DNA of 64,000 bases from Alopecurus myosuroides. Taxonomy: Eukaryota > Streptophyta > Magnoliopsida > Poales > Poaceae. Below are positions 45,629 through 57,401 of this stretch, piece after piece. A program made the translations under genes and the position numbers. The notes beneath the pieces were generated by a model that was not told the origin of the DNA, searched no databases, and saw only the letters and a list, made by a program, of their open reading frames with translations. The stretch is from the NCBI GenBank assembly GCA_028641055.1, contig CM054058.1, positions 80,350,392 through 80,414,391 of the forward strand, in the 5' to 3' direction. Position 1 is the stretch's first letter; each line of letters begins with the position of its first letter.

Positions 45629-48600
45629 TGTGACGCCCCAAGGTCGGGCACTATGCAGATTTCAGCATTACCGCCAAATCCGCATAATAACCGACTCCAG
45701 GTTGTCATTTATGATAACATTACAACAGTTCACGACTAATCCACAATTACAACAGAAACAGATAGATACAAGATGACTCACACGAGCCGGAGTTACAACT
45801 GATACAATACAAAGATCCAAATAACAGCGGAAGAAACAAACGTCCGGCTACGGACAAGATCCAAATTGGACTAAGAGTCCTGAAGATAACCGAAGGCGTC
45901 CAATCCCTGCCCAGGCCAAGCCGGAGGGATTCCCAAGCTAACGTCGTCAGACTTCAAACCTGTTGACTGCAATTTGGAATTTGCAGCCACGAAAGAGATT
46001 CGTGGGTCAGTACGGTTAAGTACTGGCAAGGGGGATAAAACCCATACTCACAAGGTACCGGCGTGGCCAGTCATCACAAGATACAAATACTTTAGGATCA
46101 ACGGAAAGGAAGGGGTTATTGCAAATAAGCGACAACAGGCTGCACTAACCAACTACAGAGATTCTATTACTTCTAACTAACAGAAAAGGGATAAGATCGA
46201 GGATTGTATCCAACTGAAAGTAAATCCAAACAAACCCATCCTGGATCTCGCCCCTTTAGCCAAAGAAGCAATCCGAGGATAACTCACACCGTGGTATTAA
46301 AGATGAATCAAGTTATTGTGTGAATAAACCTATTACTAGTCAAGTTGTTAATCATGGGGTGTAACATGGTTAATTATTATGTTGTAGTTGTCCTGAGTAC
46401 TTGTTAGCCAGTACTTTCACCAAGTAATCCATAACCGCGGAAAACACGGCTTCTCGAGAAGATTTACCCTGCAGGGATGCACCAAAGTAACCACACTCAT
46501 GAATATCCCGCCAGATGGAATGCCTCCCACCAAGCGGGGCACTCAACACAATCCAACCCTTCTTCGCATCAAGCCCAAAGCACCTTGGGCGCACGGCTAC
46601 TCGGGCCCAGAAGAAAATGGACCCTCATAGCACTCTAAGACCGTGTCCCCCTATATGCCGACTACGAAAGTTCCACCCGGGATCCAAGGGCTCGCAAAAT
46701 CATGCATGCAGCAAATGGAAAACCCGAACTAAATGAGGCGATTTGGACGAGATGCGAATCGGGTCAAACTGAGGGGGAGCCCATACTCCCCAAATGCGGG
46801 TAGTGCGCTCATCATGGATCAGTAGACAAGACCCTTTTTCCTATTAGGGTCGACACTAGCAGGCCTCAAAACCACAAAGGGCCTCCTGCCGGTGCCTTAT
46901 CATCAAATTTATTATTAACAGTAGCATTAGCAGGATTGATTGATTAATATTTCGAGCCCCCGTAACGGTAACAACAATAATAGTACGATAGTAAAAGAAG
47001 TAACCGACAACGAGCTCGAGCAAAAGCAACACTAAGCATGCTAGATAAGAACAGGCACAAGCAATGGCTGTAGGTATGGAGGTGAGGCAATATCAAGGTT
47101 AAGGGATTCATGTGAGGGGTTCGTAACAGAAACAACTACTACTAAGGCTAGCAGAAAAGAATCAACGGAAAGAATCGGTAACAAGTGATGAAAGGCAGCC
47201 ATATGGCATGCAAGTGAGTATACTTGCCTGAGATCCCGCAAGGTAGCAGAACTTGTCGTTGCTCACGTCATCTCAACGTCCTATCCGGGAAGAAGCAACG
47301 AACTAAAAGAAACACCGGATGCAACAATTACTACTACGGCAAAAGATCCAGCATGATTAAGATATGGATGCATGACAAGGTTAATAGATGCACCAAAGTA
47401 ACTAGTGGATATGATACACAAGTTTAAATGGATTCCATATGCAAAGATTGCATATGGCAAACCCATGCCTTATAGTTGAATTAGTTGTTCTAACACTAAG
47501 CATCATGTGTAAGTGAGTTAGAATGATGCATGCATGATGAAGAACAAGAATATAACAATATTAAATGCAAGTGGAAGGATGGTTAACAAGTTTAGAAAAC
47601 ATTTATTAAGTTTGGAATTTTGTTACTTAATGGTGTTAAACAAGTAGTGGTTGTTATCATCAAGTTAAGTTGGTCAAACCAACCAACAAAGTTGATATTT
47701 GAAAAGGTTATCAAATTTTAGTTGGATTACATGTTTCACATTTTGAAATTGGACTTTGGATTAATTACTCATGAATTAAACAATATTAAACAATTTTTAA
47801 TTGAATTAAACAAGATTTAAATGGTTTAGGCAATTTTAATTATTCAAAACAGGAAACAAAAATTATATTTGAAAAGGTGGGATGAAATGGTATTGAAAAC
47901 ATACTTTATTTGCATTTATTGGATTAAGGATGAAATAGTTATTGAATTTAGCAAAATACAATTGAATGATTTAAATTTGAATTTGAATTGTAATTTGAAA
48001 GTTCAAAACAGAACACAAGTAAGTTATTTGGAAAGAGTATAGAATTTGGATCAGAATTCATATACAAAGTTTAGTTATTGGATTTATAGATTTGAAGTTA
48101 TTGAATTTAGAAGTTTTAGTTTAATTCTGCTATTTAAAAAAAAGAATTAGAAAATTTTAACAGATTCGAATTAATTGTTTTGTTACCGTGCAGGATTTAC
48201 GCACACACACTGACAGAAGGGGCCCGTGGCCAGCGTGGAGGGAGCGCGCTGGCGTGGCACAGAGGGCCACTGCCAGGTGGGGCTGCGCTGGGGAGAAATT
48301 CTCCCAAAAAAAGATTGCGGCCGCGGGGCTCGAACCCGCGAGCTCGCTGTGCAAGAGATTGGGCTGAACCACTGCGGTGTGCGCGCGAGTTTGACAGATA
48401 AGGGGGTTCAGCCAAGGTGAGGTTCAGTAACGCGTTGTTACTGACGAAACTGACGACGAAAACGTGCTCGACTGACAGAAAACGTCGCCGGCGACGATTG
48501 CACGGTGGCGCTCACGATTGGAGGCAGACGTGGACGGCGCAGTGATGCATGCGCATCCACAGAGAGAGAGGAAGGGCTTGGCTGCTCACCAGCGAACGTA

Positions 48601-49798
48601 GAGGTTGCAGCGGCTCGACGGTGATGACGCGAGGCTGACGACGGCGGTGGCGCGGACAGTCGTGGACGGCGGCGAGCCCCTGGTGGTCCTCTGCGGCTGC
48701 TCAGGTGTCCAACACGTCGAGGGCGAGGTGGCGATGCTGGTCCCGTGCTCCAACGTCGACGAGGGGCCCTGCAACGACGGCGAGGTCCTTGGATTCAGAA
48801 AGTAGGCACGGTGGCCGGAAAGAAAGAGAGGATCGCGTCGCCGATTTGATGCTCACCGGGGCGATTGAAGGTGTCCAAGGGGAAGAGGAGGTGACGGCGA
48901 GCTGATTCCTGGGCAGAGGTGGCTAGGTGGGTGACCTATGCGGCGGCGCCATGAAGATTTTCAGAGATCGACGGCGGGAAGGAGTTGCAGAGAGGTGGGA
49001 GCGGCGATGGAGGAGGAATTGGCGGCGCTGCGATGGGATGGGGGGAACCCTAGGAGCCTAGGGCACCTGCCAGGGCCCTAGGAGGTACTTATAGGCGCGG
49101 AAACCCACGGAGCCGTCGGCCGGCGGCGATTTCTGTCGCGGTGGCGTCCCCTGATGGCCGCCGTACAGTTTGACGAAGAAGGAGAGTGCAGGCACGAATC
49201 TTGGCGCACCCGCGAAGCGGTAAGTTGCGCTGTTGGGTTGGGTTGCGCGCGCGGGGTAGGCTTAGCGGGCTGGGCTGGCGTTAGCTGCCGCGCGCGCGCT
49301 AGGTTAGCTCATTTTATTCTTTTCTGTTTTATATTTTTTTTTTGTAGTTTGCTTTTGGATAAAACTGTTAAGGTTTTAATCAGTAAAAATTACAGAAAAA
49401 TTCAGTTAAGCTTTTTAGATAAATAGAAACCACATTCCAACTTTGGTTTTTCAAAATTTAAATTTTAAAATAGCAGTTTGTGTTTAAAATCAAAATAGAG
49501 GGATTTTGGATATTAATAGAACATTTAATAAGAACATGCATAGAAATGGGGTTACCCCTAGGGTTTTAGAATGATTAGAGAAGGAAGAAAGCTTGGTGAG
49601 TTGTTATGGTTTCAAATAGGTACTGATTTTGGGAATTGGAAATGATTTGAATTTAATTGCTTGAATTAATGGTTGGAAATTTGAGCAAGGGTGAAAGCTT
49701 AAATTGCTTTGAAATTTTCAGTTGATGCAAACATGATGCAATGCAATGTGATGCAAATGATGCAACCAAAACAAACAGGTAACACCACAGGTGTTACA
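45629..49798 (-). repeat. 5' LTR of the giant-LTR element (4170 bp)
   Basis: Near-identical direct repeat of 40969-45138, offset 4660 bp. It carries the second copies of the TATA box (49088-49093) and the tRNA-like module (48306-48376). Confidence 0.95.
48306..48376 (-). other. tRNA-like Pol III module in LTR (copy 2)
   Basis: Identical to 43646-43716: A-box-like sequence, B box and T7 run on the minus strand. Confidence 0.45.
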
Positions 49799-50537
49799 GG
49801 CCCACATGGAGACTTTCGGCAGTTGGTTGCGAAAAGATTTAATGAATGACAATGATGTTGGAGATCAACTGTACATGTTGGCCAAGACACCATCTTCGAC
49901 TATAACGACTTTCCAAGGGTACGAGATAAATGGGAATACATTTTACACGATCTCCCAAGATAAAAAGAGCACCAACCAAAACATTGGTGTCCGCTTTGAT
50001 GCAGCAACCGAGAATGGGCAAAAGGTCACATATTATGGTTACATAGAGGAGATATGGGAACTTGACTATGGACCCTCCTTTAAGGTCCCTTTGTTCCGGT
50101 GCAAATGGTTCAAGCTAACAGGAGGTGGGGTAAAGGTGGACGAGCAATACGGAATGACAATGGTGGATTTCAACAATCTTGGTTACCTTGACGAACCATT
50201 CGTGCTAGCCAAAGATGTTGCTCAGGTTTTCTATTTGAAGGACATGAGTAGAAAACCGAGGAAACGAAAACATAAGAAAACGATCAGTACATCATGCGAT
50301 GATCCAAAGCGCCACATTGTTCTTTCAGGGAAAAGAAACATCGTGGGAGTGGAGGACAAGACAGACATGTCAGAAGATTATAATATGTTTGGTGAAATTC
50401 CACCCTTCAAAGTGAACACTGACCCAAGCATTAAGTTAAATGATGAGGATGCTCCATGGATACGGCACAATCGTAAGAAAGCAGGGACACAAGGGAAGAA
50501 TTTATGTGTAATAATTTATTGTACCAAACTTTGTTGA
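49799..50537 (+). pseudogene. TNP2 transposase C-terminal part (DUF4216-type)
   Basis: It continues the frame left at 40968, after the TSD, with HMETFGSWLRKDLMNDN. It includes YYGYIEEIWELDYGPSFKVP, FRCKWFK and YGMTMVDFNNLGYLDEPFVL, then a basic segment RKPRKRKHKK. It ends at TGA 50537. This part is uninterrupted, unlike the N-terminal half. Confidence 0.9.
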
Positions 50538-50601
50538 ATGGATCATGTGAATTATATTATCTCTGATGTGTTTTGGGGCTTCCTTGGGCCCACCCTAGCA
50601 C

Positions 50602-50912
50602 GATGTATCAAACCTTAAGGGAGGGTGTAGAACAAAACAATCGGTATCGCCATCATACATCCCCACTGTGGCTACTGGGTGCATATATGCATACCAAATA
50701 CACGGCAGGACGTATGATGGCGAATCCGGATGATTTGTATTTAGTCGATGAACTGAATGATGTACCAAACCTTAAAGGGGGATGTAGAATAAAACAATCG
50801 GTATCGCCATCATACAGCCCTACCGTGGCTACTGGGTGCATATATGCATACCAAATGCACGGCAGGACGTATGATGGCGAATCCAAATGTTTTGTATTTG
50901 GTCGATGAACTG
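50602..50912 (+). repeat. 157-bp tandem duplication after transposase
   Basis: Copies start GATGTATCAAACCTTAAGGG at 50602 and GATGTACCAAACCTTAAAGG at 50759, each including GGCTACTGGGTGCATATATG. Confidence 0.9.
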
Positions 50913-50995
50913 ACCGGTGTATGAAGGTGGGCTATATATAGGGTCCTCTGGCTCACAAAGTGTTGTGCTAGGGTTTTGATCCAACGGTTAAGACA

Positions 50996-51125
50996 CACCC
51001 TGATCAAACGGCTCACAACCGCTCGAAAGAAACACACCGTACCCCTGATCGAACGGCTCACAATAGCTCGAAAGAAAGACACCCCTGATCCAACGACTCA
51101 CAAGCGCTTGAAAGAAACACACGAT
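50996..51125 (+). repeat. About 40-bp tandem repeat, three copies
   Basis: The unit is CCTGATCAAACGGCTCACAA followed by GCTCGAAAGAAACACAC, seen at about 50999, 51045 and 51084 with small changes. Confidence 0.8.
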
Positions 51126-51267
51126 CCGTGTGATTTTTTCTGATTGGTCAGAACAAAACCCCAACTATTTTGTCCCGGTTGGTAAAACAGGCCAGGACTA
51201 AAGGGACCATCTGTTTCCCAACGAAAGCCGAACCGGAGACAGGAGGCGGGAAGAAAGAGGCGGGATT

Positions 51268-51745
51268 TTAAGATTTGTATTTTTTTTGACATATTATTTG
51301 TATTTTTAAGATTTTAAAATGACTTAGTTTTATTTTTCTGAATTTTTTGATATATTATTTGTAATTTTAGGATTTTAAAATGAATTAGTTTTATTTTTCT
51401 GAATTTTTTGATATATTATTTGTATTTTTAAGATTTTAAAATGAAGTAGTTTTATTTTTCTGAATTTTGTGATATATTATTTGTATTTTAAGATTTTAAA
51501 ATGAATTAGTTTTATTTTTCTGAATTTTTTGATATATTATTTGTATTTTTAAGATTTTAAAAAGAATTAGTTTTATTTTTCTGAATCTTTTGATATATTA
51601 TTTGTATTTTTAAGATTTTAAAATGATTTTGTTTTATTTTTCTGAATTTTTTGATATATTATTTGTATTTTAAGATTTTAAAATGAATTAGTTTTTTTCT
51701 GAATTTTTTGATATATTATTTGTATTTTAAGATTTTAAAACGAAA
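51268..51745 (+). repeat. 61-bp AT-rich tandem array (about eight copies)
   Basis: Same unit as at 23340-23640: TTTGATATATTATTTGTATT, then AAGATTTTAAAAT, then TTAGTTTTATTTTTCTGAAT. Shared between the two CACTA elements of this family. Confidence 0.92.
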
Positions 51746-51757
51746 AATATTTGAAAA

Positions 51758-51982
51758 AGTACCTTTAGTCGCGGTTTGTGTCACGAACCGCGACTAAAGG
51801 CTCTTTCCACGCGGGAACGAAAACGCCGCGAAAAAACATTTAGTCGCGGCTCGTGACACCAACCGCGACTAAAGGTACCCCTTTAGTTCCGGTTGGGGAC
51901 ACCAACCGCGACTAAAGGCCCGCGGATGGTACCCGGAGGGGACCTTTAGTCGTGGTTGGTGTCCCCAACCGGGACTAAAGTC
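51758..51982. repeat. Internal hairpins of CACTA subterminal type
   Basis: A chain of inverted CCTTTAGTCGCGGTT and AACCGCGACTAAAGG arms, three to four hairpins, placed just upstream of a TATATAT at 51988. Probable transposase or TNPA-like binding region near the promoter of the Ulp1-type ORF. Confidence 0.7.
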
Positions 51983-51987
51983 TGGCC

Positions 51988-51996
51988 CTATATATT
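51988..51996 (+). promoter_or_regulatory. Candidate TATA box of the Ulp1-type ORF
   Basis: CTATATATT, followed by a GC-rich leader; the first coding exon proposed starts at 53075, so a 5' intron would be needed. Confidence 0.4.
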
Positions 51997-53074
51997 CGCG
52001 CTGTCTTCCTGCGCCAAAAATTTCTAAGCCCAAACGCATCTCCGCCCTGCTCGTCTTCCTCGCGCCGCCCTGCTCGTCTTCCTCGCGCCGTCCTTGCCGA
52101 TTCCGCCCGCAGAGACATCCACGCCCGCCGCCCCTGCGCGTCTCCGGTAGGTGCCCGCCGCCCCTGCGCTCGTCCTCCCGCGCCCCTGCCCGTGACGGAA
52201 ACGGCGACATCTCCGCGAGCTCTATTCTTCGACGGGTGACCGCCCGGAAACGACGACACGCAGCACAAGGTTCACGGGAGGGGAGAGAAAACGGTAGAGA
52301 GGGGAGAGAAAACGGAGCGCGCGCGACGAGAAAATGAAAACGGTGGGAGGAAGACGAAGGGTGACATCACACTCGCGTCACCGGTGTGTTCAACCTGGCA
52401 AAGAGAAAGGGGCGCGGGTTGCTGGCGTTTTTTTTTTCAGCACAGGTTGTTGGCGCGGGCTGCTGGCAGTTGGGCTGGGCTCCTGGGCTGCTGGCGGTTT
52501 CTTTTTCAGCACTTGTTTTTTTCTAAGTCAAAAAAATTCTAAGTCTATATTCCTAAGTCAGAAAAAATTCTAAGTGTACTAAACCTAAGTCTACTAACCC
52601 TAAGTATATATTCCTAAGTCAAAAAAAAATTCTAAGTCTATATTCCCAAGTCAAAAAAATTCCTAAGTCACAAAAAATTCTAAGTGTACTAACCCTAAGT
52701 CAACTAACCCTAAATATATATTTGTACTAATATTTGCTAAGTCTACTAACCCTAAATATTCCTAAGTCAAAAAAAGCTAAAAAAAATTCCAAGCACTACT
52801 AACACTAAATATATATTCCTAAGTCAAAAAAAAGTACGGTCATTTCATCACTAAGTAAAATATTTGTACAAATATTTGCTAAGTCTCATTCTACTAAAAA
52901 ATCACCGTCAATATTTTCTCCTCCTCTATACCGTACCCCCTAAACCCCCTCCGCCCCCGAGCGGCTCCCTAACACGTACCGTACAACCGTCGCGGCTCCT
53001 CCTCTATGTCCCCTTAATCTTATTTTTTAATTCCTTTATACTTAATTAATTTTTACTACATGCAGGAGTGACAT
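51997..53074. other. Leader or 5' intron region of the Ulp1-type ORF
   Basis: 52000-52330 is GC-rich. 52510-52890 is a low-complexity field of short repeats such as CCTAAGTCAAAAAAATTCTA. No independent gene seen. Confidence 0.45.
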
Positions 53075-54913
53075 ATGGCGGACGATAGAGCCAAGCCGCT
53101 TAGGGATCCGGAGGCTGAACGTTATTTAATGGACATCATAAATAACGAGATTCCTTATGTGACGGGCTCAGAAGATGAGCAAGAAGAGGATGTAGTCTCT
53201 TCTTTTCTGAACCTTGACGGTGGAACAGACATTGTCGATGATCAAGAAGGTGAAGGAACGGACATTGTCGACGGAGGTTAACCGTCGACAAACGACGATC
53301 TCGAATTGCAAGTAGCAACCACCTCCGGCGAGGTATATATATACATTGAGCCTCTCGTGATACAAACTTACTGAAATGTGAATACATATGTATTAACGCG
53401 CGCGACTCTCTTTCTTTTTTTAGCCCTCGGCCGGATCGAGTACGACAAAGCGTGGCAAATCTAAGGCGATGAAACAAGGAGAAACATATACCATCGAATT
53501 AGTCGGTGAAACCGGCAAGCCCCTGCAGCACACCACAAAGTTTATCAACCAATGCGGAGTCGTTGTTAGAAACAACGTCCCGATCACCGTCCAGGAATGG
53601 AAGGAGCCAAAGAAGGCACGTCTTGGTTTCAGTTTTGTCAACAAGAGAACGAAAAAGGATTACTGGAGAAAGCTTATGGAACATTTTATTCTACCTCTGG
53701 AATACAACAAAGTCGATGAATTCAGTAACAAGGTTTCGGGTGGACGTGAGAGGAGTAGGCGCGTCAAAGAGTTCGCTCTTCAGAAGATGGCCGAAGCATT
53801 CCGGAACTACAAGAAAATTTTAACCCGTGACTATGTCAAGAAGGGCAAGACTCCGGATTTCACTGGACAACATGAGAGACTGAAAGATGATTGGCCAGAA
53901 TTTGTGAGGCAAAAGAAATCGGAGCATTTCAAGGAAATATCGAAAAAAATAAGGTTAATGCGGATAAGAAACATTACCATCATGTTATGGGGCCAGGAGG
54001 ATACCGCCTTTTGGCGCCTAAGTGGGAGAAGATGGAGGAGGGCCTGAGGGTGCGAGGAATCCCTCTAGGTACAGAGGGATGGGACGAAAGGGCCAAAAGC
54101 TGGTGGCACGGGCATGGGGAGTCGCTAGACCCGGAGACAGGGGCGTGTGTTCACCGGCAGAAAAAGTTTGCTCCCACCCAAGCCCTTATTGAAGCAATGA
54201 CCCAAGCTCAAGAGGGCTTGATCAAGTTCAACAGAGAGAAAGACGCACTGACCCAAGCCCTCGGGAATGATGAACACGGAGGACATGTACGAGGCAAAGG
54301 CAGAATTCCGTGGAAAGTAGGGTTTTCCCAGGACAATGACCCGTACTGTTACACAAGCCGTAAGAGAAAGACGGACCGGGATGCAGATCTTTTGGCGAAG
54401 TTTGCATCGGAACTCTGTGAGTTGAAGCAGACCATGCATGGACTAGTAAAAGAAAGATCGGCTCCAGGGCCGCATGAAGATCATGAAGCAGATCTCGGAA
54501 GCCAGCAGCGGAGAAGCAGCGTGGCTTCCAACGGATGGCCCGCCTGCAGGTGCTAATGCACCCACGATCAAGATTCGTGCACCGGAGCCTCACTACCCCG
54601 TGGATGATGTAAAGGAGATGAAAGAATGTGATCTGCATTATCCCGTGGGGAACGTTTCCACGAAGGTAGCTACCGGCAGTGCTTTACCCTGTACACCTGG
54701 AGCACTACACCACAACAACCCCATTGCATATGGCTATGCTCGTGTCACGGTGGAAGACATAGTCCAAGTGTTTGAGGACCTGGAGATTGACATAGCTACA
54801 CCCGAAGGGGAGAGAAGACTTGGAGATGTCAAGCGCCAGATCATTCTAGGGAAAAAGAAGTACATAGTATTTCCAGGCGAGGCGCCAAGGCTAAAAAGTC
54901 CACCCCCTCTGAT

Positions 54914-54961
54914 GGTGGTGGTGGTGGTGGTGGTGGCGGCGGTGGTGGTGGTGGTGGTGGT
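54914..54961 (+). repeat. GGT trinucleotide repeat encoding poly-Gly
   Basis: About sixteen GGT/GGC units. The frame in use immediately upstream reads Val here, so a shift just before it (about 54880-54900) broke the ORF. Confidence 0.85.
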
Positions 54962-55952
54962 TCACCTACACCTCCTTCACGCCATTCGACGCCGTCCCCC
55001 GATCCACAATCTCCGGCGGGTAAGCAGCCGCCGCCCCCCAATCCTCCTCCGGCGGGTAAGCAGCCGCCGCCCCCCAATCCTCCTCCGGCGAAGAAGCAGA
55101 AGCAGACGGACAGCAAGGAAACCCGCTCCTGGACTATTAACCCGGACCCTTATGTACCTAAGACCACACGGGTACCGAAGCCATCACTGAAGCCTCTCCT
55201 CCCAAGGCCTTGGGAACTTAGTGAAGTTGAAACCAAATTGGCCGCGTCTGCTCATTATGACAAATGGAAGGCGGATACGAAGGCGATAAAAGAGCCTGAG
55301 CCCAAGTAAGTATTCACTGAGAAGCAAAAGAAGTGGGCTAAGGATTTTTTTGCCGACAACTTCCCAAGCCGAGCTGAATATGCCTGACGACTATGGACGT
55401 GAACTTCGTAGGCAAGCAGAAATATTGAAGGAGGAGAAAGAAGGAAGTAAAAAAAGCGGGAAACAAGTTGACCAGCTTGGGATGCAGAATAAACAATCGA
55501 CCCCCCCAGCTCATAGTGAAAGCCGGTCCGGAAGAGGACCCCGAGGTCATAGCAGTTGCGGCAGCAAATGGATTGACTGTAGAGAGTGCCATGAAACAAG
55601 CGTCCGAGATGGGTTTGACTCTTCGTGCCTAGTTAGGCCTTGAGGATGTGCCAGTAGGTGAGGTAGCATTACAATATGTAAGGAATGGGCCTCTCGTCGA
55701 GCCTACGCAGGAAAAGAGTCTAGCACCACAAATGCGAAATCTGCTACGTTGGTACAAGCATTTCATAACATGGGCCGACAAAGAATATGTTTATGCGGAT
55801 GTTACACAGGAGCATCACACCAAACGGTACTCTGTAGAAGTTCATATGAGTGAATTGTTCCAGCTGTTCAATCTGCGCGAGCTCGACAAATCTATGCTGA
55901 GTTGCTACGTTCTGTAAGTGATTTATTTCTACCTCATTTCGTTCTTCATTGC

Positions 55953-55955
<3 letters not shown>

Positions 55956-55987
<32 letters not shown>

Positions 55988-56062
55988 TAAATTAACAGAT
56001 GCTCCATGGTGTCCATGCTCCTGTACAAAATACTGTTCAAATTGTATATATATATATATATG
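55956..56062. repeat. TA microsatellites in an intron
   Basis: (TA)n at about 55957-55985 and 56044-56068, in the intron after the LSCYVL exon end of the Ulp1-type ORF. Confidence 0.85.
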
Positions 56063-56900
56063 TATATATGTGCGTACGCTATTATGCAGATTGAAAATTT
56101 GGGAATGCAAAATAAGAAACATCCATGATGTTGGGTTCATTGACCCACATATCGTTAATGGATATGTGTTACAAAATCACCCCGAAGACGTGGAGAAAAA
56201 CTTGTACAAGTTTCTTAGAAAGCATCAACTGAAAAGTCATATTCTATTTCCTTACAATTTTGGGTGAGTGTTTCTCTCTTGTGCCCATTCTCTTTTGTTT
56301 ACTCTATGCATGGTATGTCTAATCGATGAGTTATACATGACTGTGCATGTAACGTGTCCGCAGGTTCCACTGGATTTTGCTAAATATTGAACTTCACACC
56401 TCCAAAGTTCTAATCATGGACTCTATGGTTTCAGGTTCAAAGCGTTGGGCCGACATGAGAAAAATGCTGCAAAAATAATTATTTTCAATCATTTGCGCTC
56501 TATATCGATCGGTCTCTTTCGTTCATTTCCTAATATCAAGTAACTAATAACACCCTTGCTCATTTAATTTTCTTTGCCCTGTAGGGTTTGGAGACGGTTC
56601 TCAGAAGAAACTATCGGTGAATTCAAACATGACCTAGATTTAAGAAAGTTAGTTAATGTGGATAAGAAGCCACCGGGGACCAGTCTATGTGGATACTATG
56701 TTTGTGAGAATATCCGGAGACACACCTCTGAGCGGAAGGCGTCGGATAGCGTGCGGAAGGCGATGGATAACTTGCGGAGGAAGCTTAGTCCAGAAGATCG
56801 CTTCTGACCAATTCAAGAGGAATTAGTAGGATTTTTCATGAGGGAAGTCATCGATCCTAAAGGAGAACAATATACCGAGGACGAAGAAAATTATATGCAT

Positions 56901-57401
56901 ACCTGAGCTTGAAACTTGTTCGAAGTTGTATATGGGCATCCATCCTAATTGTGTATGGAAACTTTGTTCGAAGTTGTATATGGTCACCCGAGATTGAATA
57001 TATATTATATATGCCAATTCAATTCTTCTTGTTTGAAATTTCATATGCATGTATATAGTAGCGTAGAATATGTGTACTAAAACCTCATCAAAATTAAAAT
57101 AAAACACAAAATAAAATATAAAAGAAATAAAACAGTACAAATTAAAAAGAAACCAGGTTTAGGGGGGCTAAAACCCTAAACCTGCGGAGGAGGCCTTTAG
57201 TCCCCGTTAGCCACGAGAACCGGGACTAAAGGTCCTCCGCCCTGGCGGACTCCTGGCGCCCACGTGGACGGGCCTTTAGTCGCGGTTCGTAAGAGGCGCG
57301 ACTAAAGGGGGGGCCTTTAGTCGCGCATATTTAGTCCCGGTTGCGCAGCCGGGATTAATGGCCTTTGCGAACCGGGACTAAAGGCCTATTTTCTACCAGT
57401 G
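56901..57401. other. Right arm of the large CACTA element
   Basis: AT-rich 3' flank, then 57190-57401 subterminal repeats (CCTTTAGTCGCGGTT, ACCGGGACTAAAGG), nearly identical over the last 100 bp to 24120-24223 of the exonuclease CACTA. Confidence 0.85.

Larger units (their letters stand above)
40969..49798 (-). mobile_element. Giant-LTR non-autonomous retrotransposon (LARD-like), very young
   Basis: Two 4170-bp LTRs (40969-45138 and 45629-49798) flank only 490 bp of internal sequence. There is a perfect 5-bp TSD GGCCC (40964-40968 and 49799-49803). The PBS beside the right LTR puts the element on the minus strand. By eye I find just two differences between the LTRs (41240/45900 and 43110/47770), so the insertion is very recent. 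No gag or pol is present; mobility would need proteins from another element. The interior is shorter than in described LARDs such as Sukkula, where it is several kilobases. Confidence 0.95.
53075..56900 (+). pseudogene. CACTA ORF with Ulp1-like cysteine protease, frameshifted
   Basis: Order: acidic N-terminus from 53075 (MADDRAKPLRDPEAERYLMD); after an intron, a basic region from 53424 with INQCGVVVRNNVPITVQEW and YVKKGKTPDFTGQHERLKDD; then KWEKMEEGLRVRGIPLGTEG (about 54020). A Gly-rich and Pro-rich linker lies around a GGT repeat (54914-54961). The Ulp1-like domain (about 55640-56810) follows with several introns: His codon 56368 (FHWILLNI), Asp 56419 (IMDS) and Cys 56688 (SLCGYYVCE). Frameshifts occur near 53950, 54530 and 54890, with stops near 55309 and 55384 and after 56803. 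Ulp1 proteases process SUMO-like proteins; the role in CACTA elements is unknown. Confidence 0.8.
37836..57401 (+). mobile_element. Large CACTA transposon (TNP2 and Ulp1 genes), same family as the exonuclease CACTA
   Basis: Starts CACTGGTAGAAAATAGGCC and ends GGCCTATTTTCTACCAGTG. Flanks are GGC (37833-37835) and GGT (57402-57404), a 3-bp TSD with one transition. The insertion splits the Gypsy integrase codons cleanly. It carries TNP2 transposase (38334-50537, interrupted by a retroelement) and an Ulp1-type ORF (53075-56900). Without the 8.8-kb insertion it is about 10.7 kb, a normal autonomous CACTA size. Both genes have stops, so it is a decayed ex-autonomous copy. Confidence 0.93.

Noticed and set aside
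41314..49426. Pairs of identical small ORFs 4660 bp apart (for example 41314 and 45974, 44494 and 49154)
   Set aside because: They lie within the two 4170-bp LTRs, have no family features and are duplicated only because the LTRs are; not genes.
55744..56140. Tyr/Ile repeat proteins around 55950-56060
   Set aside because: Translations of TA microsatellites in an intron.
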